Source: an uncultured Phocaeicola sp. (GTDB lineage Bacteria; Bacteroidota; Bacteroidia; Bacteroidales; Bacteroidaceae). Taken from it: 54,515 nucleotides of DNA. Both the position numbers and the translations under genes were made by a program. Every line of letters begins with the position of its first letter. Positions within the stretch are counted from its first letter, which is position 1. Location: contig CALUIE010000008.1 of assembly GCA_944320605.1 (NCBI GenBank), positions 1 through 54,515 of the forward strand, written 5' to 3'. Shown here piece by piece: positions 33,564-46,331 of this stretch. The notes below the pieces were generated by a model. It was not told where the DNA came from. It saw nothing but the letters and a program-made list of their open reading frames with translations, and searched no databases.

Positions 33564-35162
33564 TTATAAATTCATTACATCATTCTCGAAATTATCCTTG
33601 TCACCCTTTGCCTTATTTCTTATTTTACTTCTGTAATTATAAACAGTAGCCAGAGAGTATCCAAGGAAATGTGCTATTCTGTTTGCATCGGTTACTCCCA
33701 ACCTTATTAATGCGAATATTCTAAGTTCTGTATTCAGATGCTCGTCTTTTTTAGGATATATTTTACCTTCGTCCGTAAGCAGGTTGTTAAAGTCTTCTAC
33801 GAAGTTTGGAAATAAGTCTAAGAATGAATGGTCGAATTCGTCATAAAACATTTTACGTTCATCGTGCAGGAATTCTTCCGAGCGTATAGCTTTGAATAAT
33901 TGGTCAATTTTTGAGGCCATTGCTAATTTCTCGAGCGAACGTCTGTATTGTTCCAATTTTTCAAGGTATATAACACATCTGTCAAGGTATTTTGCTATAT
34001 AAACCTCTTTAATTCTTCCTGTTTGGGCAAGACTTCTGTTAGCTTCAACTAATTTTTTATTTGCTTTATAAAGGTTGCTTCTCATTACGGCTAATTTCTT
34101 CATCCAGTAATAAAGATATAATGTTGCTATTATGAGCAGAAAAGCCAGAACGCTTATTCCTATCAGCAATTTTCTTATACTATCCTGTTTTTCTGATTCT
34201 TTTTTCTTATATGCCTTGTCAATGATAGGATAAATTTGTGTTACTTCAAGGAATCGTAGTCTTGCATTGGCGGCAACCGCATCTTCCATTGAGCATGACA
34301 AATAGTTATAAGCTCTGTTCAGATCTCCTTTGTGGTACATAAGTAATGCCAATTTTTGTAATGATGCATATTCTCTTTCAGCCATTCTTATGTCCATTAT
34401 AGCTGTAGCGGCTAAATATTTTATTTGGTTAAGTGTATCTCCCATTGCCTCAAATGCGTCGGACAGTGTGTAGTTTACGTAAACCTTACGTTTCATGTCT
34501 ATAGAGTCGGAAAGTAATGGCAGTAATGTCTTTATTGCACCTTGATAGTCTCCGTCATAAATCATTCTTTCTGCCGAATTTATTTTAAAATCAGCATCCT
34601 TTATACCTTGTTGTGAGATGGAATCTCTGTAAAGCTCTGTTTTCGATAGGTAATATTCGCTTGCACTGTTATCTGCTGTATAGTCGGCAAGCCATCCGTA
34701 ATAAGCTCTGCGTGTCCTTAAATAGTATCCTATAAGACCTTTGTTGGTTATGCTTGATTTATTAACTTTATCAAGAACTTCTTTTGCTTCGTTATACATA
34801 CCCATAACCCCGAATACTTCAGCCTTGTTTATGAGAATCTCATCTTCAAGTTCCGGAATGTTAATTAGGGATAGATACTTATGTTTCATATTAATGTAAT
34901 ACAAAGAAGAGTCTGCCTGATAATGCAGATATTCATAAAACAGCGCACCGCATAGATTATACTTTTCTGTTACGTCCTTAGAGTATTTAAGACTGTCTTT
35001 CAGCTTGGATAATTTTTCTTCTCTAATTTGGTGAAAATATTTTTTGTTAGAAATGACTTCGTCAAGTTCGTCAAGTAATTTTTCATTTACTTGATTTTGA
35101 ATAGCCATACCCGGCAAACATATAATATAAAAAAAGATGATAAAAAAGTTTCTCATTGTCAT
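33564..35162 (-). CDS. susR: SusR-like transmembrane regulator (DUF6377, TPR plus HTH)
   Basis: 532 residues. An N-terminal signal segment is followed by a periplasmic TPR-like helical sensor (about 25-320), a membrane helix (about 328-350, LLIGISVLAFLLIIATLYLYYW) and a cytoplasmic coiled region. The protein ends in a LuxR/sigma-like helix-turn-helix (about 488-512: TDANRIAHFLGYSLATVYNYRSKI). Length and layout match SusR of B. thetaiotaomicron, which senses maltose or longer oligosaccharide and activates susA and susB-G. Here it is transcribed away from susA and is followed by the MFS gene. Role by homology and position; the ligand is inferred. Confidence 0.85.
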   Translation of the reverse strand: MTMRNFFIIFFYIICLPGMAIQNQVNEKLLDELDEVISNKKYFHQIREEKLSKLKDSLKYSKDVTEKYNLCGALFYEYLHYQADSSLYYINMKHKYLSLINIPELEDEILINKAEVFGVMGMYNEAKEVLDKVNKSSITNKGLIGYYLRTRRAYYGWLADYTADNSASEYYLSKTELYRDSISQQGIKDADFKINSAERMIYDGDYQGAIKTLLPLLSDSIDMKRKVYVNYTLSDAFEAMGDTLNQIKYLAATAIMDIRMAEREYASLQKLALLMYHKGDLNRAYNYLSCSMEDAVAANARLRFLEVTQIYPIIDKAYKKKESEKQDSIRKLLIGISVLAFLLIIATLYLYYWMKKLAVMRSNLYKANKKLVEANRSLAQTGRIKEVYIAKYLDRCVIYLEKLEQYRRSLEKLAMASKIDQLFKAIRSEEFLHDERKMFYDEFDHSFLDLFPNFVEDFNNLLTDEGKIYPKKDEHLNTELRIFALIRLGVTDANRIAHFLGYSLATVYNYRSKIRNKAKGDKDNFENDVMNL

Positions 35163-35179
35163 AAATTTTAAAGTGTTTG

Positions 35180-35210
35180 CAAATTTATATTTTTACTGCT
35201 AACATACAAA
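35180..35210 (-). promoter_or_regulatory. susR promoter
   Basis: Minus strand: TTTG (35207-35210), 19 bp, TAAATTTG (35180-35187), both elements matching consensus, with a short leader. Consistent with constitutive expression of the regulator. Confidence 0.7.
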
Positions 35211-35337
35211 TTATAATTAAATAATCACTTATTATAAGCCTTAAAAATATTTATATTTTTCGTATTAATTAGAAGATTTAAGTTTCTGACTATAAGATAA
35301 TTATATTTAATAGTGGTTTATATTTTTCTTTGAATTT

Positions 35338-35368
35338 CTGAAATCAATTGTCATATATCCTAAATTTG
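35338..35368 (+). promoter_or_regulatory. susA promoter (weak -33)
   Basis: TAAATTTG (35361-35368) is a good -7, 33 bp before the ATG. The -33 position holds only CTG (35338-35340), not TTTG, as expected of a promoter that needs an activator such as SusR. The remainder of the 238-bp divergent region is AT-rich with no other clear element. Confidence 0.5.
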
Positions 35369-35385
35369 CGATATCACAATATTAA

Positions 35386-37251
<1,866 letters not shown>

Positions 37252-37379
37252 AATCATTTATAAAAACGAAGAATATGAATTAATGCTAAGTATCACATAT
37301 TCAGTGATATAACTATTGATAAGTTTAGGATATTATTTATATTTTATTTCTAAATCAGGAAAAGCATAATAAAGAAACA

Positions 37380-37387
37380 TATTTTTG
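37380..37387 (+). promoter_or_regulatory. susB -7 element
   Basis: TATTTTTG, 53 bp before the ATG. No -33 match at the proper distance, again suggesting activator dependence. The susA-susB gap is 188 bp with no terminator hairpin seen. Confidence 0.45.
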
Positions 37388-37409
37388 CAGCAACAAGTTT
37401 TTTACCTGA

Positions 37410-39620
<2,211 letters not shown>

Positions 39621-39764
39621 TCTTATAAAGTTGCCTAAGAGTTATTCCTGTATTTCATATTAAGTACTTTCAAAAACGGTTAAGGGTAAAAAGATGTTCT
39701 ATCAGGATACAAGGGACGTTTTCAATAGGTATATTTACAAACTAAAAAACTTTAATTCAATATC

Positions 39765-42700
39765 ATGATAACAAAAAAAATCAAATTGAACAGAAAATTT
39801 CTGTTGGTGTTTCTGACAGGAATGCTGATGTCGGCTCAAGCCTTTTCGCAGGCCATTACTGTGACGGGTGTCGTAAAGGATAAGACCGGCGAAGCAGTTA
39901 TTGGAGCAAACATAGTGGTGAAAGGCACTACGAATGGTACAATCACAGACTTTGATGGTAATTTTACCCTTCAGGCAAACAAGGGTGAGATTATCGTATT
40001 CTCATTCATCGGATATAAATCACAGGAGCTTCCTGCAGCGGAACAGATGAACGTCGTTCTTTCCGACGACACACAGTTGTTGGAAGATGTCGTAGTAATA
40101 GGCTACGGTAGTGTAAAGAAAGAAGACCTTAGCGGTTCGGTGGTAGCAATCAAGGCTGAAGAAATGAATAAAGGGGCTGTTACTTCTCCTCAGGAATTGA
40201 TAATGGGTAAAGTCCCGGGACTTTCTATTAATCAAGGTGACGGTGGTCCTGGTTCTGGATCAACTATACGCATTCGTAGTGGTGCCTCACTTAATGCCAG
40301 CAATGATCCATTGATAGTTATTGATGGTGTTCCTGTTTCTAATGATGCTGCTCCTGGTTCTTCAAATGCATTGGGTACAATAAACCCTAATGATATAGAA
40401 ACATTCACTGTACTTAAAGATGCTTCTGCTACGGCTATTTATGGTTCCCGTGCTTCTAACGGTGTAATTATCATTACAACAAAGAAAGGAACTCAAGATA
40501 AGATAAAAGTCTCATATAACAGTACTTACACTTATAAGGACCCATATAAAAGAATCCAAGTAATGGATGCTGATGAATTCAGACAAGCTGTTACTCAACA
40601 GTATGCTGAAGGTACAGCCTTGGGAGATGCGGCAAGAAATCTTATTAACATGTATCCGGAACAATCTACAGACTGGCAGGATGCAATATATCAGGGCGGT
40701 TTGAGCACAGACCAGAATATAGCTGTTGCCGGTAAGGCTGGTTTTCTTCCATTCCGTGTCTCGTTTGGTTATAACAAAGAACGCGGTACACTTAAAACTT
40801 CAGATTATGAGAGATATACAGTTTCTGTAAACCTTAGTCCTAAATTCTTTGATAATCATCTTAGTGTAGATGTAAATGTAAAGGGTACAATAAATAATAA
40901 CCATTTTGCAGATTCTGGAGCTGTAGGAGCTGCTGCTTTTTATGACCCTACAAAACCAATTTATGGTATTGATACCGTTAACCCTGATTATGCAAGCAAA
41001 ATATATAATTATAATGGTTATTGGAACTGGAGTAATGGCGAAAATAATCCGAATACACTTTCGGCTGTAAATCCTTTGTCTTTACTTTACGATGTAAATA
41101 ATTCCGGTACTACAAAACGTAGTTTAGGTAATGTTCAGCTTGATTATAAATTTCATGGTCTTGAGGACCTTCACGCAAATCTGAATTTAGGATATGACTG
41201 GGCGAAAAGTACAGGCGGCAACTATGTGAATCCGGGGTCTTTCCAGGCTGCCAAAGATACTGATTTCAAGAACATAGGACAGGGAAACAACTGGAATAAC
41301 CTGCGTCGTAACCTCTTGCTTGACTTCTATCTGAATTATGTGAAGGATATAGAGTCAATCAAAAGTAATATCAATGTGATGGCCGGTTATTCATGGCAGC
41401 ATTTCTATTACGAGAACTATAGCGTAAACAAGTCTAATCCGATTGAAAACAAGGGTAATAAAGATGGCTGGACATATAGCGATTCAGAAGGACGATACAT
41501 CAAGAACAACAGCTATCCTTATCCATGGGAAAACTACCTCGTTTCCTTCTTCGGCCGTTTGAACTACGGACTTATGGACAAATACCTTCTTACTGTAACT
41601 TTGCGTAATGACGGTTCTTCACGTTTCAGCAAGAGCAACCGTTGGGGACTTTTCCCATCTGCAGCTTTGGCATGGAGCATCATAAACGAACCGTTTATGG
41701 AAAAGGCAACTGATGTTCTTTCAAACCTCAAACTACGTGTAGGTTATGGTGTGACAGGTCAGCAGGAAATCGGAGATTACCTCTACCTTACACAGTACGC
41801 CTTGAGTACAAGTCCAAACACACAGTATATGGGTTCTTATCTTCTGAAACCGAAAGGCTATAGTCCTAACCTGAAATGGGAGCAGACCACTACATATAAT
41901 ATAGGTATCGACTATGGATTCCTGAACAACAGAATTAACGGTAGCATCGAATATTATCAGAAGCATACCAAGGACCTGCTTAATACAGTAAGCGTTCCGG
42001 CCGGTAGCAACTACACAAACTTGGTTACAGCTAACGTAGGCTCTATGAAGAATGAAGGTCTTGAATTCAATATCAATGCCGTAGCCATCCAGACAAAGGA
42101 TTTCTCATGGGATTTGGGATATAACATAACATGGAACACAAGTAAGATTACAAAACTTACTGCCAACTTCAATCCTGATTACGAAGGTATAGATGCCGGT
42201 TCTGCTTCATACGGAACAGGTACAGTTCTTCAGAAACATCAGGTAGGATATGCTCCGTCTACTTTCTGGCTCTTCCAGCAGGTTTACGATGAAAACGGAA
42301 AACCTGTTCAGAATGCACTCGTCGACAGAAATAATGACGGTCAGATTACTGCGGACGACAGATACATGACAAACAAGAGTCCGATGGCCGATTTCTATAT
42401 GGGATTGAATTCACAGTTCACTTATAAGAATTGGGACCTCGGTTTCAATCTTCGTGCAAGCATAGGAAACTATGTTTACAATGCAAGTGCAGCAGATAGC
42501 GGTTCGTTGAACACCTTCTCTAATCAGGGTTCTATATCCAACTATTATAAGACAGCAGTTGAAATGACAGGTTTTACTCTGACAAGCACAAACGACCAGA
42601 AAGCCAGTGACTTGTTCCTTGAGAATGCTTCATTCCTGAAAATGGATAATATCACAGTTGGGTATACATTTAAGAAACTGTTTACAGACAAACTTTCCGG

Positions 42701-42836
42701 ACGTATAAGTGCATCCGTTCAGAATGTATTTACAATTACAAAATATTCAGGTCTTGACCCTGAATGCAACGCAATAGACCAGAATATCTGGCCGCGTCCG
42801 AGAACATTTACTTTAGGCTTGAATCTTAACTTTTAA
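39765..42836 (+). CDS. susC: SusC-type TonB-dependent starch-oligosaccharide transporter
   Basis: 1023 residues, close to SusC. Signal peptide (1-29, AFSQA), CarboxypepD_reg-like domain (about 31-115, VTGVVKDKTGEAVIGANIVVKGT), TonB box region (EDVVVIGYG), plug (about 120-240, PLIVIDGVPVSN, DASATAIYGSRASNGVIIITTKKG) and a 22-strand barrel ending in phenylalanine (TLGLNLNF). It imports maltooligosaccharides across the outer membrane using TonB energy, with SusD as lid. Only a degenerate -7 (TATATTTA at 39730-39737) is seen upstream, so it is probably read from susB. Confidence 0.96.
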   Translation: MITKKIKLNRKFLLVFLTGMLMSAQAFSQAITVTGVVKDKTGEAVIGANIVVKGTTNGTITDFDGNFTLQANKGEIIVFSFIGYKSQELPAAEQMNVVLSDDTQLLEDVVVIGYGSVKKEDLSGSVVAIKAEEMNKGAVTSPQELIMGKVPGLSINQGDGGPGSGSTIRIRSGASLNASNDPLIVIDGVPVSNDAAPGSSNALGTINPNDIETFTVLKDASATAIYGSRASNGVIIITTKKGTQDKIKVSYNSTYTYKDPYKRIQVMDADEFRQAVTQQYAEGTALGDAARNLINMYPEQSTDWQDAIYQGGLSTDQNIAVAGKAGFLPFRVSFGYNKERGTLKTSDYERYTVSVNLSPKFFDNHLSVDVNVKGTINNNHFADSGAVGAAAFYDPTKPIYGIDTVNPDYASKIYNYNGYWNWSNGENNPNTLSAVNPLSLLYDVNNSGTTKRSLGNVQLDYKFHGLEDLHANLNLGYDWAKSTGGNYVNPGSFQAAKDTDFKNIGQGNNWNNLRRNLLLDFYLNYVKDIESIKSNINVMAGYSWQHFYYENYSVNKSNPIENKGNKDGWTYSDSEGRYIKNNSYPYPWENYLVSFFGRLNYGLMDKYLLTVTLRNDGSSRFSKSNRWGLFPSAALAWSIINEPFMEKATDVLSNLKLRVGYGVTGQQEIGDYLYLTQYALSTSPNTQYMGSYLLKPKGYSPNLKWEQTTTYNIGIDYGFLNNRINGSIEYYQKHTKDLLNTVSVPAGSNYTNLVTANVGSMKNEGLEFNINAVAIQTKDFSWDLGYNITWNTSKITKLTANFNPDYEGIDAGSASYGTGTVLQKHQVGYAPSTFWLFQQVYDENGKPVQNALVDRNNDGQITADDRYMTNKSPMADFYMGLNSQFTYKNWDLGFNLRASIGNYVYNASAADSGSLNTFSNQGSISNYYKTAVEMTGFTLTSTNDQKASDLFLENASFLKMDNITVGYTFKKLFTDKLSGRISASVQNVFTITKYSGLDPECNAIDQNIWPRPRTFTLGLNLNF

Positions 42837-42849
42837 CAATTAGAGTATT

Positions 42850-44505
42850 ATGAAATTCAATTATATAAAAAATACAATATTGGTTTCTGCCATAGGGTTG
42901 ATGAGCAGTTGTATAGGCGACTTGGATGTAATGCCTCTCGACCCTAATGTGATGACTGCCGATAAGGCATATTCTACTCCTGAAAGCTATATGCAGGGAT
43001 TGAAGAAGATATATTCAGTATGGGCTTTGGCCGGTCAGGACAATGCAGGTGCATCCGACCTCGAAGGACTTGATGCAGGTGAAACCGTATTGCTCCGTTC
43101 ATGGTGGACTATACAGGTCAATACCACCGACGAAGCTAAATGCGCATGGGGCAACAGCTGGGTAAGCGAGGTCAATACTTTGACATGGAACACATCTAAA
43201 GTTCTCCCTGTAGAAGGACTCTATCATCGTGCCATGTATATCGTGAGCATAGTAAACGATTATTTGAAGCAGCTTCCTAATGCTCCTGAAGGTGTTGATA
43301 AGGAAAGATTTGGTGCCGAAGCCCGTTTCTGTCGTGCGCTTGCATATTATGTACTTATGGATGCATTCGGAAATCCTCCTTTTGTGACTGAAGAAATGCA
43401 GACAGAGCAGCCTGAACAGATAAAGCGTGCAGACTTGTTTAAATGGATTGAAGGCGAACTTACCAATATCAAGCCTTCTCTACCTGCAAAGACAGACGAG
43501 TATGGACGTGCCGATCAGCATTGTGCCGATTTCCTTTTGGCAAGGATGTATCTGAATGCTGAAGTATATGCGGGAACAAACCGTTACACAGACTGTATTA
43601 CGGCTTGCAACAATATTATTACATCTAATGATTACGAGCTTGCAGACAAATATGCGGAATTGTTTATGGCAAATAACGGTGAAAACGAAAAAGCACGTAA
43701 GGAAATCATTTTCCCGGTTATAGCTGATGGAAATACAACACAGTCATACGGTATTGGTGCCATAATCCTCGGTTCGCGTTCGGGTAGTGAAGGTACGATA
43801 GAGAATTACGGATGTAACGGAGGATGGGACGGATTCCGTGCTACAGGAAACTTGGTTCGTACGTTCCAGTTCTCAGATAATGATGAAACTTCATGGACTC
43901 CGGAGAAAGTGATAGATAAAAGAGGTATATTTTATAAGGCTGAACAAAGTATAGATATAAAGACCACAAGTATCGGTACATTTACTACAGAAGGATGGGG
44001 AGTACATAAATTTACAAACCTTAATAACGACGGTACTCCGGGTAAAAACGGTACATTCCCCGATACAGACTTTCCTTTGTTCCGTCTTGCAGAAGTATAT
44101 CTGATGTATGCTGAAGCTGTAGTAAGAGGTGGTGAAGGTGGTGACATGGACAAGGCCGTAGGTTATATCAACGAACTTCGCCAGAGAGGATACGGAAGCG
44201 GATATCCCAGTGCCACTAATAAAGACGCTGCATGGCTTAAAGCTTCAGCTAAGGTAGCAGAAAGTAACACTACCGTGGAATTTGGAAACATACTTAACGA
44301 GCGTTGCAGGGAATTATACTGGGAAGCTACCAGAAGAACCGACCTTATACGTTTCGGACTGTTTACCGGCAGTACTTACACTTGGGCTGACAAGGGTGGA
44401 GTAGTGTCAGGCATCGGAGTAGATGATAAATACAATCTCTTTCCTATACCTGTAAGCGATACAAGCGTGAACGGCAATTTAGTACAGAATGAAGGATACA
44501 AATAA
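42850..44505 (+). CDS. susD: SusD starch-binding surface lipoprotein
   Basis: 551 residues. Lipobox GLMSSC; the mature protein starts CIGDLDVMPLDPN. SusD/RagB fold of TPR helices: VEGLYHRAMYIVSIVNDYLKQLP, FGAEARFCRALAYYVLMDAFGNPPFV, and the C-terminal FPLFRLAEVYLMYAEAVVRGG with RCRELYWEATRRTDLIRFG. It caps SusC and binds helical starch. It starts 13 nt after susC, the invariant order of the pair. An aromatic-rich surface (SWWTIQVNTTDEAKCAWGNSW) is consistent with sugar stacking. Confidence 0.96.
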   Translation: MKFNYIKNTILVSAIGLMSSCIGDLDVMPLDPNVMTADKAYSTPESYMQGLKKIYSVWALAGQDNAGASDLEGLDAGETVLLRSWWTIQVNTTDEAKCAWGNSWVSEVNTLTWNTSKVLPVEGLYHRAMYIVSIVNDYLKQLPNAPEGVDKERFGAEARFCRALAYYVLMDAFGNPPFVTEEMQTEQPEQIKRADLFKWIEGELTNIKPSLPAKTDEYGRADQHCADFLLARMYLNAEVYAGTNRYTDCITACNNIITSNDYELADKYAELFMANNGENEKARKEIIFPVIADGNTTQSYGIGAIILGSRSGSEGTIENYGCNGGWDGFRATGNLVRTFQFSDNDETSWTPEKVIDKRGIFYKAEQSIDIKTTSIGTFTTEGWGVHKFTNLNNDGTPGKNGTFPDTDFPLFRLAEVYLMYAEAVVRGGEGGDMDKAVGYINELRQRGYGSGYPSATNKDAAWLKASAKVAESNTTVEFGNILNERCRELYWEATRRTDLIRFGLFTGSTYTWADKGGVVSGIGVDDKYNLFPIPVSDTSVNGNLVQNEGYK

Positions 44506-44520
44506 TAAAAGGAATTAATC

Positions 44521-46320
44521 ATGAAAAAGTATTTTATATATACCTGCTTTGCGGGAATGATGCTTCAAGCCTGCGAAAGCGATTTGGAAAAGGCTTATTA
44601 CTCCGGAGAGAATTCCACTCCGGCAGTAATCGAGGCTATAAACCAGGAATATGTTCTCGATAAGTTCGCTACTGACGAGAATGTGATAGAATTTAAGTGG
44701 ACTGCTCCAGATTTAGGTTATAGTGCTTCTGTTTCCAATAATATCGAAATGGATGTGAAAGGTAATAATTTTGGAGATAATAAGGTAACATTGGTATCTG
44801 TTAAAGATAAGTCAACTACAGCCTCATTGTCAAATAAGGAGCTGAATGACCAGATAGAAACATTGCTCAAAAAATACGATATGCCTTTAGGAAAAACAGA
44901 TATAGAGTTTAGAATATCTTCTGTAATTTCAGATGCTGTACAGGGGGTTAGTTCTAATGTGATCAGTACTTCTATTACTCCGTATGACAAGTCGGGAAGA
45001 ATTGCCGCTGTGCTGAATTCATTGGAAACAGAATATGATTTAAGCCAAAACGGGGGAAATATTGTTTTGGATTGGGAAGAAGCATATATGGGCGACAATA
45101 TAAAGGTTACTTATAGCATAGAGATGAATCTTGAAGAAAATGTATTTTCAAAGAGGATTATCTTAGGAAAAGTGGTTAATGAAACAAGTTTCAGTATTAC
45201 TTTTGATGAATTAAATTCCAAGTTCATTGATATTCTAAATTCATATAGTAAGAATATTGATGAGGCTAAAGTGAACTTCAGAATCATTTGTGAAGGTTCC
45301 TCAACAGAAGGAGCTGTATCTTCAAATGTAGTAACTACTATCTTGAAACCATCTGTTGAAACATTCACATTGAATGCTCTTGAAAATCAGAACGTAACCC
45401 TTGTTAATGACGCTACATCTAAATTAACACTGGATTGGGGAGATGCGGCAGCTATTGAGAGTCCCAAATACAATGTTGAAATGATAATGGGTGAAGCAAG
45501 AAAGACTATTGCATACAGCTTGCCTGAAAGTACTGTCGAATTGAGTCATACCGCATTGAATAAAGACATTCTTTATATGGTTGAATCATTGGGCCTTGGT
45601 GTACAGTCTCCGTATTCTGTGACCTTTAGAGTTAAGGCTTCTAATGCTGAAGGAAAGATGGCTATATATTCTAATGAGATTGAGGCAAATGTTACTACTT
45701 TTGATATTGCAAAGAATACAAAATACTTAGAAATAAGAGGAGAGTATAACAGATGGGAGAGTACTAAAACTCAGAAACTTTATAAAGTAGGTGATAATGA
45801 GTATTCCGGAATGATTTATGTTCCTAATCTTTATGACGGTTGGAAAGTCGTCCAAAATGATACATGGTGGGGAGTTCCTAAAGATGAACAACAGACTAAT
45901 TGGGATGAGAAACAAATATTTACAGGTGATCAAGCTAATATAACCGGTTACGGACAGAGTTCATATACCTTTAGAGTAAAGATGGAATATAATAATGATA
46001 GACTTTACATGTCTAACGAAGAAAAAACATGGTATCTTTCTGGCGACTTCAATAACTGGAGCAGACCATCTGCCGATCAACGTCTTGAATTGAAGAACGA
46101 CGACACCAAATACTGGCTTGAAGATGCAGCCGAAATGAAGACAGGTCAGAGATGGCAGATTATATCGGAAGTAAGAAGAATGCTCGTTACCCCGGAAAAC
46201 ATAGAAGGACATTTCGAAAAGTACGACGATTCATTCTTTACTGTTCCTGAAGACGGTACATATACCATTAAATGGTATTTCAACGAGGCAACTCCATATT
46301 TGATAGTAACAAAGAAATAA
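44521..46320 (+). CDS. SusE-like surface lipoprotein with three Ig-like repeats
   Basis: 599 residues against 387 for B. thetaiotaomicron SusE. Lipobox MLQAC. Three SusE-N/Ig-like repeats can be followed, at about 33-155, 160-280 and 285-395, each with a W/F-rich strand (IEFKWTAPD; IVLDWEEAY; LTLDWGDAA) and a closing SNVI/SNVV/SNEI strand. Two SusE/F starch-binding modules follow: about 400-500 (IRGEYNRW) and 503-598 (YLSGDFNNW, ending IKWYFNEATPYLIVTKK). It holds starch at the cell surface for SusC/D. It sits 15 nt after susD. The extra repeats probably extend the binding tip outward. Confidence 0.88.
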   Translation: MKKYFIYTCFAGMMLQACESDLEKAYYSGENSTPAVIEAINQEYVLDKFATDENVIEFKWTAPDLGYSASVSNNIEMDVKGNNFGDNKVTLVSVKDKSTTASLSNKELNDQIETLLKKYDMPLGKTDIEFRISSVISDAVQGVSSNVISTSITPYDKSGRIAAVLNSLETEYDLSQNGGNIVLDWEEAYMGDNIKVTYSIEMNLEENVFSKRIILGKVVNETSFSITFDELNSKFIDILNSYSKNIDEAKVNFRIICEGSSTEGAVSSNVVTTILKPSVETFTLNALENQNVTLVNDATSKLTLDWGDAAAIESPKYNVEMIMGEARKTIAYSLPESTVELSHTALNKDILYMVESLGLGVQSPYSVTFRVKASNAEGKMAIYSNEIEANVTTFDIAKNTKYLEIRGEYNRWESTKTQKLYKVGDNEYSGMIYVPNLYDGWKVVQNDTWWGVPKDEQQTNWDEKQIFTGDQANITGYGQSSYTFRVKMEYNNDRLYMSNEEKTWYLSGDFNNWSRPSADQRLELKNDDTKYWLEDAAEMKTGQRWQIISEVRRMLVTPENIEGHFEKYDDSFFTVPEDGTYTIKWYFNEATPYLIVTKK

Positions 46321-46331
46321 TTTGAAAGGCT

